From CAZSXU01 sp964610505 (GTDB taxonomy: Bacteria; Arandabacterota; Arandabacteria; JAGLYR01), in the NCBI GenBank assembly GCA_964610505.1, contig CAZSXU010000021.1:6371-70370 (forward strand): a stretch of 64,000 bases of DNA, written 5' to 3'. The notes under the pieces were generated by a model that saw nothing but the letters and a program-made list of their open reading frames with translations, was not told where the DNA came from and searched no databases. The translations under genes were made by a program, and so were the position numbers. Positions 7,827-19,398 of this stretch are shown here, one piece after another; position 1 is the first letter of the stretch, and each line of letters opens with the position of its first letter.

Positions 7827-9518
7827 GTGAAACGATTTCTCTTGTTCCTGCCCCCGCTGTTGCTGACGGCGGCATTCCCCGTCCGAGCTCATGAGGGCCG
7901 GCCTTTCTGTGCGACTCCGTTGTTCCAGAAGCACAAGGTAGCGCTGGGCCAAGCGGTTGATCGCTCCGTGCCGCAGCAGCCGACGGTGAAGCGCGACACC
8001 CCCACGGTCGGCGACACGACGTCCTTCTGGGCCTGGGATCTCACAGTGATGCCTCCCGCGTGGATCATGGTTCCCGCCACTTGCAGAGCGGTCGGCGAAT
8101 ACTGCTACGTGTTCGTTGCGGATGATCAGTGGAACGTGAACATGGATTCCACGGACGTCGCTCTTGTGGTCGAGAAGTTCGATCACTCGACACCGGGCGA
8201 CTCCACGCGCGGAATCTACGAAATCGACACGGACACGTTCGGCCCCGCGCCCGACGAGCTCGACAACGATCCGAAGATCTACATCTTCTACAGCGCGTTG
8301 GGCTGCTTCGGCGGCAGCTGCTTTGACGGGTATTTCAGCGTGTTCAACGAATACACCGAGGAGGCGGCGCAACACGAGGGAGGGCACAGCAACGAGGTCG
8401 AAATGTTTTACATGAGCTGTGACCCGATTGATCCCACGGCGAACTCGACGCTTTCCGTCCTGGCGCACGAGTTCGAACACATGATTCACTGGAATATGGA
8501 CCCGGATGAGGACGCCTGGGTGGACGAGGGGTGTGCTGAATACGCCATGTACCTCTACGGCTATCCCGATCCCATCTCCGGGTTCCCGGACGACCCCGAT
8601 GATGATCTGACCGTCTGGGACCAGGCATGGACCGATTACATCCAGACATACCTGTGGACGATGTACGTGGCAGAACACTTCGGGGGAGATGCAACGATTA
8701 CGGCCCTGGTGGCCGAGCCGGGGAACTCGATCACCGGTGTCGAGAACACCCTGGCGGATCAGGGTTACCCGGAGACTTTCGAAGACGTCTTCGTCGATTG
8801 GACGATGGCCAATGTCCTCGATGATCCATCCATCGACGAGGGGCAGTACGGGTATGCCTGGATCGACCTGCCGCCCTTCGCCGCCACCCAACACGGGAGC
8901 TATCCGGTGCCGTCAACCCAAAGCACCGTGAACAACTGGGCCGCCGATTATATCCGGCTGGTCAACGGCGAATCGCTGACGCTCTACTACACGGGTCGCA
9001 ACAACAGCTTCTTCAGCGTGCCGCTGCTGAAACTGGACGATACCGCCCCCACGACGGTGCAGTACACGGTTCTCGATTCCCTGCAGGACGGCGTGTTCTC
9101 CCTCCCGACCTTCGGGACCGCCTACGATACGCTCATCATGGTGTCGGCCCACATCTCTGCGGAGGGCGGAGATCTCTACTCGTACTGGACCGATGAACTG
9201 ACGGACGTCCTCGCCGGCGCGGGGACGGCCCCAAATCCGGCCTCACCGGTTCTCTTCCAGAACGAACCGAATCCCTTCAATCCGGCCACGAAGATTGCCT
9301 TTGGCGTCCCGGCGCGCGCCTACATCCGGCTGGGGGTCTACGATGTGACCGGAGAGCTCGTCGCCGATCTCGTCGGTGGGACGATCGAACCCGGAACCCA
9401 TTCCGTGATCTGGGATGGACGGGATCGCTCGGGATCTCCCGCCGCCCCGGGTGTCTATTTCTCGCGCCTGGAAGCGGGAGGGAGGGTACTGACGAAGAAA
9501 ATGGTGATGGTCAAGTAG
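7827..9518 (+). CDS. Secreted zinc metalloprotease with C-terminal FlgD-like domain
   Basis: The 563-residue protein has a signal peptide (FLLFLPPLLLTAAFPVRAHE). The zinc-binding HEFEH is at residues 214-218, followed by DEGCAEYAMYL about 15 residues later, which supplies the third ligand as in M30-like and related gluzincin peptidases. After a beta-rich middle region the last 85 residues form a FlgD-like Ig domain beginning NEPNPFNPATKIAF and ending in a basic tail (KKMVMVK). Such tails act as cell-surface sorting domains in FCB bacteria. The GTG start has AAGGAG seven bases upstream. It probably digests extracellular protein; the substrate is unknown. A lipoprotein gene follows. Confidence 0.85.
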   Translation: MKRFLLFLPPLLLTAAFPVRAHEGRPFCATPLFQKHKVALGQAVDRSVPQQPTVKRDTPTVGDTTSFWAWDLTVMPPAWIMVPATCRAVGEYCYVFVADDQWNVNMDSTDVALVVEKFDHSTPGDSTRGIYEIDTDTFGPAPDELDNDPKIYIFYSALGCFGGSCFDGYFSVFNEYTEEAAQHEGGHSNEVEMFYMSCDPIDPTANSTLSVLAHEFEHMIHWNMDPDEDAWVDEGCAEYAMYLYGYPDPISGFPDDPDDDLTVWDQAWTDYIQTYLWTMYVAEHFGGDATITALVAEPGNSITGVENTLADQGYPETFEDVFVDWTMANVLDDPSIDEGQYGYAWIDLPPFAATQHGSYPVPSTQSTVNNWAADYIRLVNGESLTLYYTGRNNSFFSVPLLKLDDTAPTTVQYTVLDSLQDGVFSLPTFGTAYDTLIMVSAHISAEGGDLYSYWTDELTDVLAGAGTAPNPASPVLFQNEPNPFNPATKIAFGVPARAYIRLGVYDVTGELVADLVGGTIEPGTHSVIWDGRDRSGSPAAPGVYFSRLEAGGRVLTKKMVMVK

Positions 9519-9519
9519 C

Positions 9520-9543
9520 GTGACAAAGCGACAAGGCGAAGCC
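9520..9543. repeat. Octamer array near stop codon, GNGACAAN type
   Basis: Three 8-base units (GTGACAAA, GCGACAAG, GCGAAGCC) begin two bases after the stop of the metalloprotease gene. The phase CAAGGCGA recurs at 19425 and 27849. Confidence 0.55.
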
Positions 9544-9599
9544 ATCCAAGATACCCGACCCGCCCGTTCGACCGATTGCAGGGCAAGAACGGAGGAGCC

Positions 9600-10004
9600 G
9601 TGAGGAGAATCCTCATCGTACCGCTAAGCATGCTTGTTTTGGCCGCGTGGCTGCCGGGTTGCGGCGATGAGGGATCCGACGATACGACGGGTCCGGGATC
9701 TCTGAACCATCCGCCCGTCCTCGCGCTCCAGCCCGATACCAGCGTGGCCGTCGGCGACACCTTGTACCTTCAGGCATCGGCGACGGATCAGGACGGCGAC
9801 GCTCTGCTCTATGGAGTCATCGTTCGTCAGACATTCGAAGAGATCAGCGATGGGTACCTGGTCCAGGGAGGGATCCATGCTGCAACCGGACTCTTCTGGT
9901 TCCGTCCCCAGGTTCTCGATCGTCCGACCCGGGAGTTCTGGTTTACGGTGGATGATCTCCGCGCGGGACGCGACACGACCGGATTCGTTGTAGCGGTTCC
10001 GTAG
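9600..10004 (+). CDS. Lipoprotein with Ig/cadherin-like domain
   Basis: A 134-residue lipoprotein is predicted from the GTG at 9600, which has GGAGG just upstream. Its signal sequence ends in LPGC, giving a lipidated Cys at about residue 21, followed by an Asp/Ser/Thr-rich linker. The mature part (NHPPVLALQPDTSVAVGDTL, then ATDQDGDAL) resembles the Ig-like or cadherin-like repeats common in surface proteins. No enzymatic motif is visible. It follows the secreted metalloprotease by 81 bases and may be cotranscribed. An outer-membrane or surface location is likely. Confidence 0.7.
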   Translation: MRRILIVPLSMLVLAAWLPGCGDEGSDDTTGPGSLNHPPVLALQPDTSVAVGDTLYLQASATDQDGDALLYGVIVRQTFEEISDGYLVQGGIHAATGLFWFRPQVLDRPTREFWFTVDDLRAGRDTTGFVVAVP

Positions 10005-10407
10005 AATCGGCCACTCGGGACCTTCTGTCTCCCTTCAAGGCGGCGGACCGCGGGACGTTTTCTCGAACACGTCAAGCTTTCGGGCAATAACCGCTATCCA
10101 CGGTCTCTCTATGTGCCGTCTGAGGGCATCCAGGAGCGCGCCTTCAGAAGAACCCTCTCAGGGCTAGATCTGTCCATCGAGGGGGAGGTGAGCGTGCCGC
10201 TCAGAATCCCGGAGGGCGCAGTGTGACCTGTGTGTTGGCGATCAAGCTAGGTGGAAGATTTTCGGTCTGCGTAGAGACGCTCCATCTCGGGGTGTAACCG
10301 GGGCTCCAAGTGTAAGCGCGTGATCGACGATGAACTCCATCTCGCCGTTTGACGAGCGTGTCCCCCGGCGGCCGGCAAAGACGACCGGTGTCGTTTGGGA
10401 TGGCACG

Positions 10408-10428
10408 CTGAGAACCCAGAACTCAGAA
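10408..10428. repeat. Heptamer array, CTCAGAA family (3 units)
   Basis: Units CTGAGAA, CCCAGAA and CTCAGAA follow one another without spacing. The same unit is arrayed at 28808 and 39705. Confidence 0.6.
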
Positions 10429-10511
10429 GTGTATTTTCCCCCTTGCCCTTTCGGGGGTATTCCCATAGCTTGGAGGATCGCCCGGTGGCGAAGATGCCTT
10501 GGCGGAGAGTC

Positions 10512-10532
10512 CCCCTCGGGAGGGGCTTTTTT
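10512..10532 (+). terminator. Rho-independent terminator-like hairpin
   Basis: CCCCT, a four-base loop CGGG and AGGGG are followed, after one C, by six T residues (10527-10532). The stem is short but the U-tract is good. It lies about 500 bases beyond the lipoprotein gene. Confidence 0.45.
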
Positions 10533-10569
10533 GCGACACGGGGGACAGGGCGATGCTGGCCCCATTGCG

Positions 10570-10652
10570 TTGTCACCGGGCACTTGTCACCCGTGACCGG
10601 GTTGATGAATGATGGGGACGGGGCGTGACAAGTGACCGGGGACAGAGTAACA
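10570..10652. repeat. Two facing heptamer arrays, TTGTCAC and GTGACAA
   Basis: Bases 10570-10597 read as four 7-base units (two are TTGTCAC) and bases 10625-10652 as four units starting GTGACAA. The two blocks are inverse in sense, separated by 27 bases, and could pair in part. The right block ends 11 bases before the deacetylase start codon. The unit recurs at 14399. Confidence 0.6.
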
Positions 10653-10663
10653 AGGAAATAGGG

Positions 10664-11614
10664 ATGAACAAAATGCGAACGGTCGGGTTGGTCTATTCAC
10701 CCATCTACCTTGAACACGACATGGGGTCGGGTCATCCGGAGAGTCCGGAGCGGTTGCGGGCGTTGATGAAGCATCTTGAGGAAACGGGGCTCAAGGAGAA
10801 GCTGGTTGAGATCGAGCCTGCGCCTGCGCCTCTCGAGTGGATTGAGAAGGTCCACTCGTCCGACCATGTACGATTTGTCCGGGACGTCTGTGAGAATGGC
10901 GGCGGGCTTCTGGACTACGGCGATACCCTGGCCAATGCCAGATCGTACGACGCGGGGCTCCTGGCCGCGGGAGCCGGGCTGGCCGCCGTGGATGCCGTGA
11001 TGGATGGACGCGTGGAGCGGGCGTTCTGCGCCGTCCGACCTCCGGGCCACCACGCCGAGCGGGATCGCGCCATGGGATTCTGCCTGTTCAACAACGTGGC
11101 GATTGCGGCGGCTTATCTAAGGGACAAGCATGGGGTCGGCCGGGTTCTCATCGTCGATTGGGACGTGCACCACGGCAACGGTACGGAGCACACGTTCTAC
11201 GATTCTCCGGACGTTTCCTATTTCAGCGTCCATCAGTATCCGCACTATCCGGGGACCGGAGCGGCGGGAGACGATGGGACCGGTGATGGCAAGGGGTTCA
11301 CGGTGAACATCCCTCTGGCCGCCGGCGCCGGGGACAAAGAGTACGTGGAGGCTTTCAACGACCGGTTCTTACCTGCTGCGCGGGAGTTCCGGCCCGAATG
11401 TGTTCTGATCTCGGCCGGTTTCGATGCTCACCGCAGCGATCCGCTGTCCGCCATGCAGGTGAGCGAGGACGGATACCGGCGGATGACCCGAATGTTGTGC
11501 GATCTGGCGGATGAAACGGCCACCGGCCGCGTGGTGTCGTTCCTCGAGGGAGGTTACGACCTGACCGCTATGCCCCGCGCCGCGGGTGTGCATATGGAAG
11601 AGATGCTGATCTGA
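10664..11614 (+). CDS. Histone deacetylase-like amidohydrolase (AcuC family)
   Basis: The 316-residue protein shows the class II HDAC/acetoin-utilisation signature motifs in order: HPESPERL near the N-terminus, RPPGHHAERDRAMGFCLFNN with the catalytic His pair, DWDVHHGNGTEHTF with zinc ligands, and SAGFDAHRSDPL. These enzymes are zinc-dependent cytoplasmic deacetylases acting on acetyl-lysine or acetylpolyamines. The start at 10664 was chosen over 10625 because AAGGA precedes it and family members begin just before VGLVYSP. The gene is followed by clpB after 38 bases. The substrate is not deducible. Confidence 0.9.
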   Translation: MNKMRTVGLVYSPIYLEHDMGSGHPESPERLRALMKHLEETGLKEKLVEIEPAPAPLEWIEKVHSSDHVRFVRDVCENGGGLLDYGDTLANARSYDAGLLAAGAGLAAVDAVMDGRVERAFCAVRPPGHHAERDRAMGFCLFNNVAIAAAYLRDKHGVGRVLIVDWDVHHGNGTEHTFYDSPDVSYFSVHQYPHYPGTGAAGDDGTGDGKGFTVNIPLAAGAGDKEYVEAFNDRFLPAAREFRPECVLISAGFDAHRSDPLSAMQVSEDGYRRMTRMLCDLADETATGRVVSFLEGGYDLTAMPRAAGVHMEEMLI

Positions 11615-11652
11615 CAATTGTAGAGAAGATGAGATGACAGGGAGTACGGGCA

Positions 11653-14235
<2,583 letters not shown>

Positions 14236-14305
14236 GAGAGCGCGAGGGCGAGACGAATCCTGAGATACGGAAGGTCGTGAGTCGAGAGCCGGGACCTTCA
14301 GCCGT

Positions 14306-14349
14306 CGGACCGGCCGCGGCGCAAGGTCCGTGCGGGAAACATGACAAGG
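14306..14349. repeat. GCGCAAGG-type hairpin element, copy C
   Basis: CGGACC (14306-14311) and GGTCCG (14325-14330) pair around a 13-base loop that begins GGCCGCGG. The 36 bases from 14314 match 32 of 36 bases at 19465-19500, ending GAAACATGACAAGG in both. The copy at 27925 has CGGGCC/GGCCCG with the same loop length. Confidence 0.6.
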
Positions 14350-14360
14350 TGACCGTCACT

Positions 14361-14433
14361 GAGAGCCGAAAGCCGAGAGCCGAAAGCAGGACAACCGGTT
14401 GACAAGTGACAGGTTACGAGTGACTGAAACAAG
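14361..14433. repeat. Two adjoining heptamer arrays, GARAGCC and GTGACAN
   Basis: Bases 14361-14388 hold four 7-base units alternating GAGAGCC and GAAAGCC. Bases 14399-14433 hold five units of the TTGACAA / GTGACAG kind. The first block shares a 22-base exact match in inverse with the array at 56529. Together they fill most of the gap between clpB and amrS. The final block ends 27 bases before the amrS start. Confidence 0.7.
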
Positions 14434-14460
14434 GGTGTAATCCTGACTAGGACGTCAATC

Positions 14461-15504
14461 GTGCCAAGAGAAGCCGTACTCTACGAGAAGCTGCCCGATC
14501 ACAAAGTGAGGTGCAACCTCTGCGCGCACCGCTGCGGGATCTCGCCCGGTGCGCGCGGGATCTGCGGAGTTCGGGAGAATCAGGACGGGACCCTGGTCTC
14601 GCTCGTCTACGAAAAGGCGGTGGCCTGCTCCGTGGATCCCATCGAGAAAAAACCCTTCTTCCATTTTCTCCCCGGGACTCGAGCGCTGTCCATCGCCACG
14701 GTGGGATGCAATTTTCGCTGCCGGTTTTGTCAGAACTACCACATCTCCGACCTGGAATCTTACGGCGGGGGAATCGAGGGCCGGCGCCTCCAATGCGAGG
14801 AGGTGGTTCGGTTGGCGGAAGCCGAAGGGTGCGCCAGCATTTCCTATACGTACACGGAACCCACGATTTTTTTCGAATACGCGCAGGACTGCGCTCGGCT
14901 GGCGGCCGAGCGCGGCATCAAGAACAACTTCGTTACGAACGGGTACATGACGGAAGAGAGCTGGCGGACGATAGCCCCGCTGTTGGATGCGGCCAATGTC
15001 GACCTCAAGTCGATGAGAGAAGAATTTTACCGGTCCTACGTGGGGGCTCATCTTCAGCCGGTGGTGGACAGCCTCCGTCTGGCCAAGTCGCTGGGGATCT
15101 GGATTGAAGTGACCACCCTGGTGATCCCGGGTCTCAACGACTCGGATGAGGAGCTCGAAGCCGTTGCCTCCTTCCTTGCCGAGCTCGGTGCCGAAGTTCC
15201 GTGGCACGTGAGCCGATTTCACCCGGCTCATAAACTTGTTCAGGTCGGCCCGACGCCGACCGAGACTCTGAGACGCGCCCGCAAGATCGGTCTTGAGGCC
15301 GGCCTTCGGTACGTTTACATTGGGAACGTTCCCGGCGAGGACGGCGAGAACACCTTCTGTCCGAAGTGTGGCGAGACGCTCATCGGCCGGGTAGGTTACA
15401 GAACGACCGAGGTGGGCCTTCGCGGGTCGCGGTGCGCCGCTTGCGGGACGGACGTCGATGGTGTGGGATTGGAAGGGTTGGCTTCAGATGGTCGGCCGAG
15501 ATAG
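14461..15504 (+). CDS. amrS: AmmeMemoRadiSam-system radical SAM enzyme
   Basis: This 347-residue protein is a radical SAM enzyme with the CX3CX2C cluster motif at Cys83, Cys87 and Cys90 (VGCNFRCRFCQNYHIS). An N-terminal Cys motif (CNLCAHRC, residues 18-25) is typical of the AmrS/PflA-like family. The segment VACSVDPIEKKPFFHFLPG is characteristic of AmrS. A zinc-ribbon-like pair of CxxC motifs (CPKCGE, CAACGT) occupies the C-terminus. AmrS members accompany AmmeMemoRadiSam A and B proteins, but neither partner is in this window. The GTG start has only a weak ribosome site, so the true start could be slightly downstream. pcm overlaps its end. Confidence 0.85.
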   Translation: MPREAVLYEKLPDHKVRCNLCAHRCGISPGARGICGVRENQDGTLVSLVYEKAVACSVDPIEKKPFFHFLPGTRALSIATVGCNFRCRFCQNYHISDLESYGGGIEGRRLQCEEVVRLAEAEGCASISYTYTEPTIFFEYAQDCARLAAERGIKNNFVTNGYMTEESWRTIAPLLDAANVDLKSMREEFYRSYVGAHLQPVVDSLRLAKSLGIWIEVTTLVIPGLNDSDEELEAVASFLAELGAEVPWHVSRFHPAHKLVQVGPTPTETLRRARKIGLEAGLRYVYIGNVPGEDGENTFCPKCGETLIGRVGYRTTEVGLRGSRCAACGTDVDGVGLEGLASDGRPR

Positions 15505-16177
15505 AAGCGGGGGGCTGACGGAGGACGATTTCGATGCGGCGCGCGAGGCGATGGTTCGGGAGCAGCTGGAGGCCCGCGGCATCGCGAGCTCCCGCGTCCT
15601 CTCGGCCGTCTCCCGAGTGCCCCGGCACAAGTTCGTGCCCCGCGGCCAGGAGTCCTATGCCTATGAGGACCGGCCGCTTCCCATCGGGGACGGGCAGACG
15701 ATTTCGCAGCCCTACATGGTCGCCGTGATGACGGAATGCCTCTCTCTCAGGGGTCCGGAGACGGTTCTCGAGCTGGGAACGGGGTCCGGCTACCAGGCGG
15801 CCGTCCTGGCCGAGATGGGGGTGGAGGTGTTCACCGTCGAGAGGCACCGGCAACTCTCGGACACCGCCCGGCAGCGCCTGGGCGCCCTGGGGTACCGCCG
15901 CGTCCACTTCCGGGTTGGAGACGGGAGCGCCGGATGGCCGGAGAAAGCCCCCTTCGACCGGATTCTGGTGACGGCCGGCATGCCCGAGATCCCGGGGATT
16001 CTGCTGGACCAGCTGGCCGACGGAGGGCGCCTGGTGGCCCCCGTGGGCAGCCGGTCGTTCCAGGAGCTCACGGTCGTGGAGCGGTCGGGATCGGAAACCA
16101 AACGCTGGAAATCTGGGGGTTGTACTTTCGTGCCTCTTGTTGGACAATACGGCTGGGAGGCGGGCGAAGACGAATGA
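15488..16177 (+). CDS. pcm: Protein-L-isoaspartate O-methyltransferase
   Basis: The 229-residue cytoplasmic enzyme repairs isoaspartyl residues using SAM. Family motifs are clear: AREAMVREQLEARGI near the N-terminus, VPRHKFVP, QPYMVAVMTECL and the SAM-binding ELGTGSGYQAAVLAEMG. The start at 15488 gives the usual family length and overlaps the end of amrS by 17 bases; an in-frame ATG at 15458 is an alternative. The stop overlaps the next start in an ATGA arrangement, so translation of the DHH gene is probably coupled. Confidence 0.93.
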   Translation: MVGRDRSGGLTEDDFDAAREAMVREQLEARGIASSRVLSAVSRVPRHKFVPRGQESYAYEDRPLPIGDGQTISQPYMVAVMTECLSLRGPETVLELGTGSGYQAAVLAEMGVEVFTVERHRQLSDTARQRLGALGYRRVHFRVGDGSAGWPEKAPFDRILVTAGMPEIPGILLDQLADGGRLVAPVGSRSFQELTVVERSGSETKRWKSGGCTFVPLVGQYGWEAGEDE

Positions 16178-17199
16178 TGAAGCCGGTGACCCAGTTTCTC
16201 AAGTGCATCCCGAAGGAAAGCCTGGTTCTGTTGTTGACGCACCCGAACCCGGACCCCGATGCCATTGCGTCCGCCTACGCGCTGAAGCATTTGATCAAGG
16301 AGCGCCGGCAGGCGGCCGGCACGATCGGGTACTGGGGTGTGGTGGGGCGCAAGGAAAACGCCACGATGCTCGATCTCCTCGGAATCGAGATGGTGGAGAT
16401 CGGTGGAGTGGACGCCAGTTTCTTCGATCGGATCGTGCTGGTGGATTCGCAGCCCGGCCAGGTCGGGGATCCCCTGGGGGATGTCAAGATCGACGTGATC
16501 GTCGACCATCATCCCGTCAAACCCCGAAACGGTAAGCCCCTCTTTGAGGACATCCGGGTGACCTACGGGTCGACCTCCACGATCGTGACCGAATATCTCC
16601 TCGGTTCCCGTACGTCCATCCCGCCCCGAGTCAGCACGGCGCTTCTCTACGGCATCAAGACAGACACGCTGCTCCTCAGCCGGGAAACGGACGAGGCCGA
16701 TGTCAGTGCTTTCCTGCACCTCTACCCGCTGGCCGATCTGAAGGCCCTGCGCCGCATCGAACAGCCCGCCATCCCCCTGGTTCACCTGGATGCCGCGGCT
16801 CGGGCGTACACTCGGCGTAAGATCTTCGGCAACATGATGTTCCTCAACCTGGGGCGCATCACCAACGAGAACGCGATTCCCCAGACGGCGGATTTCTACC
16901 TTCCGGCGGAGGGCATCGAGTGGATCGTCTGCTTCGGGAGGCGCGGGAAGACGGTCTACATCTCCGTTCGAAATGAGGACCGCCGGCGTTCCGCCGGGCG
17001 GGCCGTGCACCATGCCTTTTCCGACATGGGCAAGGCCGGAGGGCACCGCACAATGGCGGCCGCCATTCTTCCCGTCTCGTCTTTCGCCGAAGGGAAAAAG
17101 AAGTCCGTGACTCTTGAGCGAATCCAGGACGTCGTGATCGAGCGATTCCTCGAGACCGCCGGCAACTCCGCTTCCGAATCCAACGGGTCCGCCACGTAG
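16174..17199 (+). CDS. DHH-family phosphoesterase (nanoRNase/pAp phosphatase-like)
   Basis: The 341-residue protein has the DHH motifs: HPNPDPDAIASAYAL (residues 23-37, metal ligands), a VDSQPG loop, IVDHHPV and, in the C-terminal DHHA1 domain, GKAGGHRTMAAA. Such proteins hydrolyse short oligoribonucleotides, pAp or cyclic dinucleotides with Mn in the cytoplasm. The absence of N-terminal transmembrane or PAS segments argues against a GdpP type. Its start codon overlaps the pcm stop by four bases. The stop is TAG followed by CCC. Exact substrate is undetermined. Confidence 0.88.
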   Translation: MMKPVTQFLKCIPKESLVLLLTHPNPDPDAIASAYALKHLIKERRQAAGTIGYWGVVGRKENATMLDLLGIEMVEIGGVDASFFDRIVLVDSQPGQVGDPLGDVKIDVIVDHHPVKPRNGKPLFEDIRVTYGSTSTIVTEYLLGSRTSIPPRVSTALLYGIKTDTLLLSRETDEADVSAFLHLYPLADLKALRRIEQPAIPLVHLDAAARAYTRRKIFGNMMFLNLGRITNENAIPQTADFYLPAEGIEWIVCFGRRGKTVYISVRNEDRRRSAGRAVHHAFSDMGKAGGHRTMAAAILPVSSFAEGKKKSVTLERIQDVVIERFLETAGNSASESNGSAT

Positions 17200-17220
17200 C
17201 CCCGACCGATTGCGGGAACC

Positions 17221-19398
17221 ATGCGCAAGTGTCTCTCATCCATCGCCCTCCCGTACGGACTCCCGGTCCTGGTGGTCTGTGTCTTTTACTGGAAGGCGCT
17301 CTTCCTGGGCGACCTCTTTCTTGCCAATGAGATCAGCGGCAGCGACATGATGATGCAGTCGTATCCCGCCCGGGCCGAGCTGGCCGAGGCACTGCACCAG
17401 GGGCGTCTGCCCCTGTGGACGGACGACCTCTTCCTGGGATTCCCTGTGGCCGCGGAAGGCCAGGTGGGGACTTTCTATCCCCTGAATCTCCTGTTCTTCT
17501 TTGTCCTGCCCGCCCACTGGGCTTACTCCCATCTCATGATTCTGCACGTGATGCTGGCGGGTCTCTTCACGGCCCTGTTCGCGCGGTTCCTGGGCCGTTC
17601 GCGGCCGGCCGCGGCTCTCGCCGGCATCGTCTTTTCGCTTTCCGGTTTCATGGTGGCGCATCTGAAGCACGTGAACCTGGAGGCGTCGGCGATCTGGGTG
17701 CCGCTCATGTTCTGGCTGGCGGCGCGTGGGTCGCAACGGGTGTCGTCGTGGCGGTCGGGAATCTGGCTCGGCGTTCCTCTCGCCCTGACGATCCTGGCGG
17801 GCCACGTGCACACGGCGTACAACGCGCTGCTGCTCGTCGCCGTCTACCTGCTGGGGCAGGGTGCGGCGTCCGCAATCCGAGACCGCTCCTGGACGCCGGC
17901 GAGGCGGGGTGTCCTTGTAGCGGCGATCATGGTGATCGTCGGTCTCGGGCTCTCGACCCTCCAGATCTTGCCTACGTATGAATACGCGCGGCTCGGCACC
18001 CGATCGGGAGGGCTGGACTTCGCTCAGGCCACCGAGTACGCCTACACGCTGGAGGACCTGGCCACGTACGTGGCGCCGTACCACTTCGGGGATCCGGGGC
18101 ACGGCACCTACGTTCGAGAGGACGTGCCGAGGATCTTCTGGGAGAACTCCGGGTATATCGGAATCCTTCCCCTGATCCTGGCCCTGCTGGGTGCGGTGGT
18201 CTGTTGGCGGGAGCGGCACGTGAAAGGGATGGTTGCGCTTGCCATCCTATCGATCCTGATCGCCCTGGGGCGCGGAAGTCCGGTGTTCTGGTTCTTCTTC
18301 CATGCCGTTCCGGGCTTCGACAACTTCCGATTTCCCCAGCGCTTTCTCCTCTTCGCCACGCTGGCTCTGGCCGTCCTCGGGGCCTTCGGACTCGATGCAC
18401 TTGCGGATCGTCTGAGATCCTTCCGCCGTCCGGTGTACGCGGGGGCGATTCTCGTCTGCCTCGCCGACCTCTTCCTCTTCGGCTACACGCACAACCCGAC
18501 GCTGCCGGCGGGCGAATGGCTCGCCGAGCCGGAAGCCGCCCGCCTGTTGAAGCGGGATCCGTCCCGGTTTCGGGTGTGGAGTCCGGATGCCCATGTCCTC
18601 CATCTTCAGGCCTACCGGGCGGCCGCCGGCTGGAAGGGGGACCTCACGCCGTACCTGGAGCAGAGAAACGCGCTCCAGCCCAACATGAACGGTATCTACG
18701 GCATCCAGTCGGCGGGGGTGTATTTCCCCATGGTGCCGACGCTTTTCCTGGAGCCGACGACCGGGCTGGACCTCCCGCCGCCCGCACTCTGGCGCATGTT
18801 GGACGTGTATAACGTCAAGTACCTTCTGGTCGGCCGGGACATCAGTGATTCCCATTTCGCGTTGAAGGCGCGCGTGGCGGGAGGGATCAGGATCTACGAG
18901 AATCTGGGAGTCCTGCCGAGGGCCCGAATCGTCCCCGAGGGAATCAGCGCAACGAGTCCGGAGCATGCGCGGGTCCTTCTCACCGACCCCGGCTTCGATC
19001 CGGAGACGACCGTTGCGCTCCAGGCATGGGACGGGCGGGGAGGGGGCGGGTCCGTCGAAGGGTCGTCGGTGAGGGAGATCCTCAGAAGACCCGGACGGGT
19101 CGAACTGGCTGCATCCCTGACCGGTCCCGGTTTCCTGGTTCTGTCCGACGCCTACTATCCGGGGTGGGAAGCCCGGGTCGACGGTGAGAGGCAGGAGATC
19201 CTGCAGGCCAACGTTTGCTGCCGGGCCGTTGCGCTCGAGTCCGGCGATCACCGGGTCGAATTCCGCTACCGGCCGCGCTCCTTGCGAATCGGCCTCGTCA
19301 TCAGTCTTGTGACGCTTGGGGTTCTTCTCGTGCTCGGAGGACGGGAGCTGGCGAGGAAGAGAGCGAAAGGGCGAGTGGGCGAAAGGGCGAGTGGGTGA
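17221..19398 (+). CDS. YfhO-family multispanning membrane protein
   Basis: The 725-residue protein has about 12 hydrophobic spans in its first 430 residues and one near the C-terminus. Family features include the N-terminal FYWKALFLGDLFLANE, an SDMMMQSYP loop with acidic residues in the position of GT-C catalytic loops, RLPLWTDDLFLGFP, and a C-terminal SDAYYPGWEARVDG beta domain typical of YfhO proteins. YfhO relatives are lipid-linked sugar transferases or assist glycosylation of cell-wall polymers. The last dozen residues (RAKGRVGERASG) are encoded by an octamer tandem array and are unlikely to be ancestral sequence. The start follows the DHH stop by 21 bases. Confidence 0.85.
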   Translation: MRKCLSSIALPYGLPVLVVCVFYWKALFLGDLFLANEISGSDMMMQSYPARAELAEALHQGRLPLWTDDLFLGFPVAAEGQVGTFYPLNLLFFFVLPAHWAYSHLMILHVMLAGLFTALFARFLGRSRPAAALAGIVFSLSGFMVAHLKHVNLEASAIWVPLMFWLAARGSQRVSSWRSGIWLGVPLALTILAGHVHTAYNALLLVAVYLLGQGAASAIRDRSWTPARRGVLVAAIMVIVGLGLSTLQILPTYEYARLGTRSGGLDFAQATEYAYTLEDLATYVAPYHFGDPGHGTYVREDVPRIFWENSGYIGILPLILALLGAVVCWRERHVKGMVALAILSILIALGRGSPVFWFFFHAVPGFDNFRFPQRFLLFATLALAVLGAFGLDALADRLRSFRRPVYAGAILVCLADLFLFGYTHNPTLPAGEWLAEPEAARLLKRDPSRFRVWSPDAHVLHLQAYRAAAGWKGDLTPYLEQRNALQPNMNGIYGIQSAGVYFPMVPTLFLEPTTGLDLPPPALWRMLDVYNVKYLLVGRDISDSHFALKARVAGGIRIYENLGVLPRARIVPEGISATSPEHARVLLTDPGFDPETTVALQAWDGRGGGGSVEGSSVREILRRPGRVELAASLTGPGFLVLSDAYYPGWEARVDGERQEILQANVCCRAVALESGDHRVEFRYRPRSLRIGLVISLVTLGVLLVLGGRELARKRAKGRVGERASG

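Larger units (their letters stand above)
10005..10663. other. Long non-coding gap with repeats and a terminator-like hairpin
   Basis: This 659-base gap has several short overlapping frames on both strands but none with recognisable content or a good ribosome site. It contains a heptamer array of the CTCAGAA type, a terminator-like hairpin and a pair of inverted GTGACAA-type arrays just before the deacetylase gene. I matched the middle part to no riboswitch consensus. Confidence 0.55.

Noticed and set aside
10400..10535. Riboswitch before the deacetylase gene
   Set aside because: Several stems can be drawn and a U-tract is present, but I matched no known riboswitch consensus and the gene is another 130 bases away.
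14399..14441. Promoter for amrS using TTGACA inside the heptamer array
   Set aside because: The only -10-like TGTAAT (14436-14441) is about 31 bases from TTGACA; the match of the repeat unit to a -35 box is probably coincidence.
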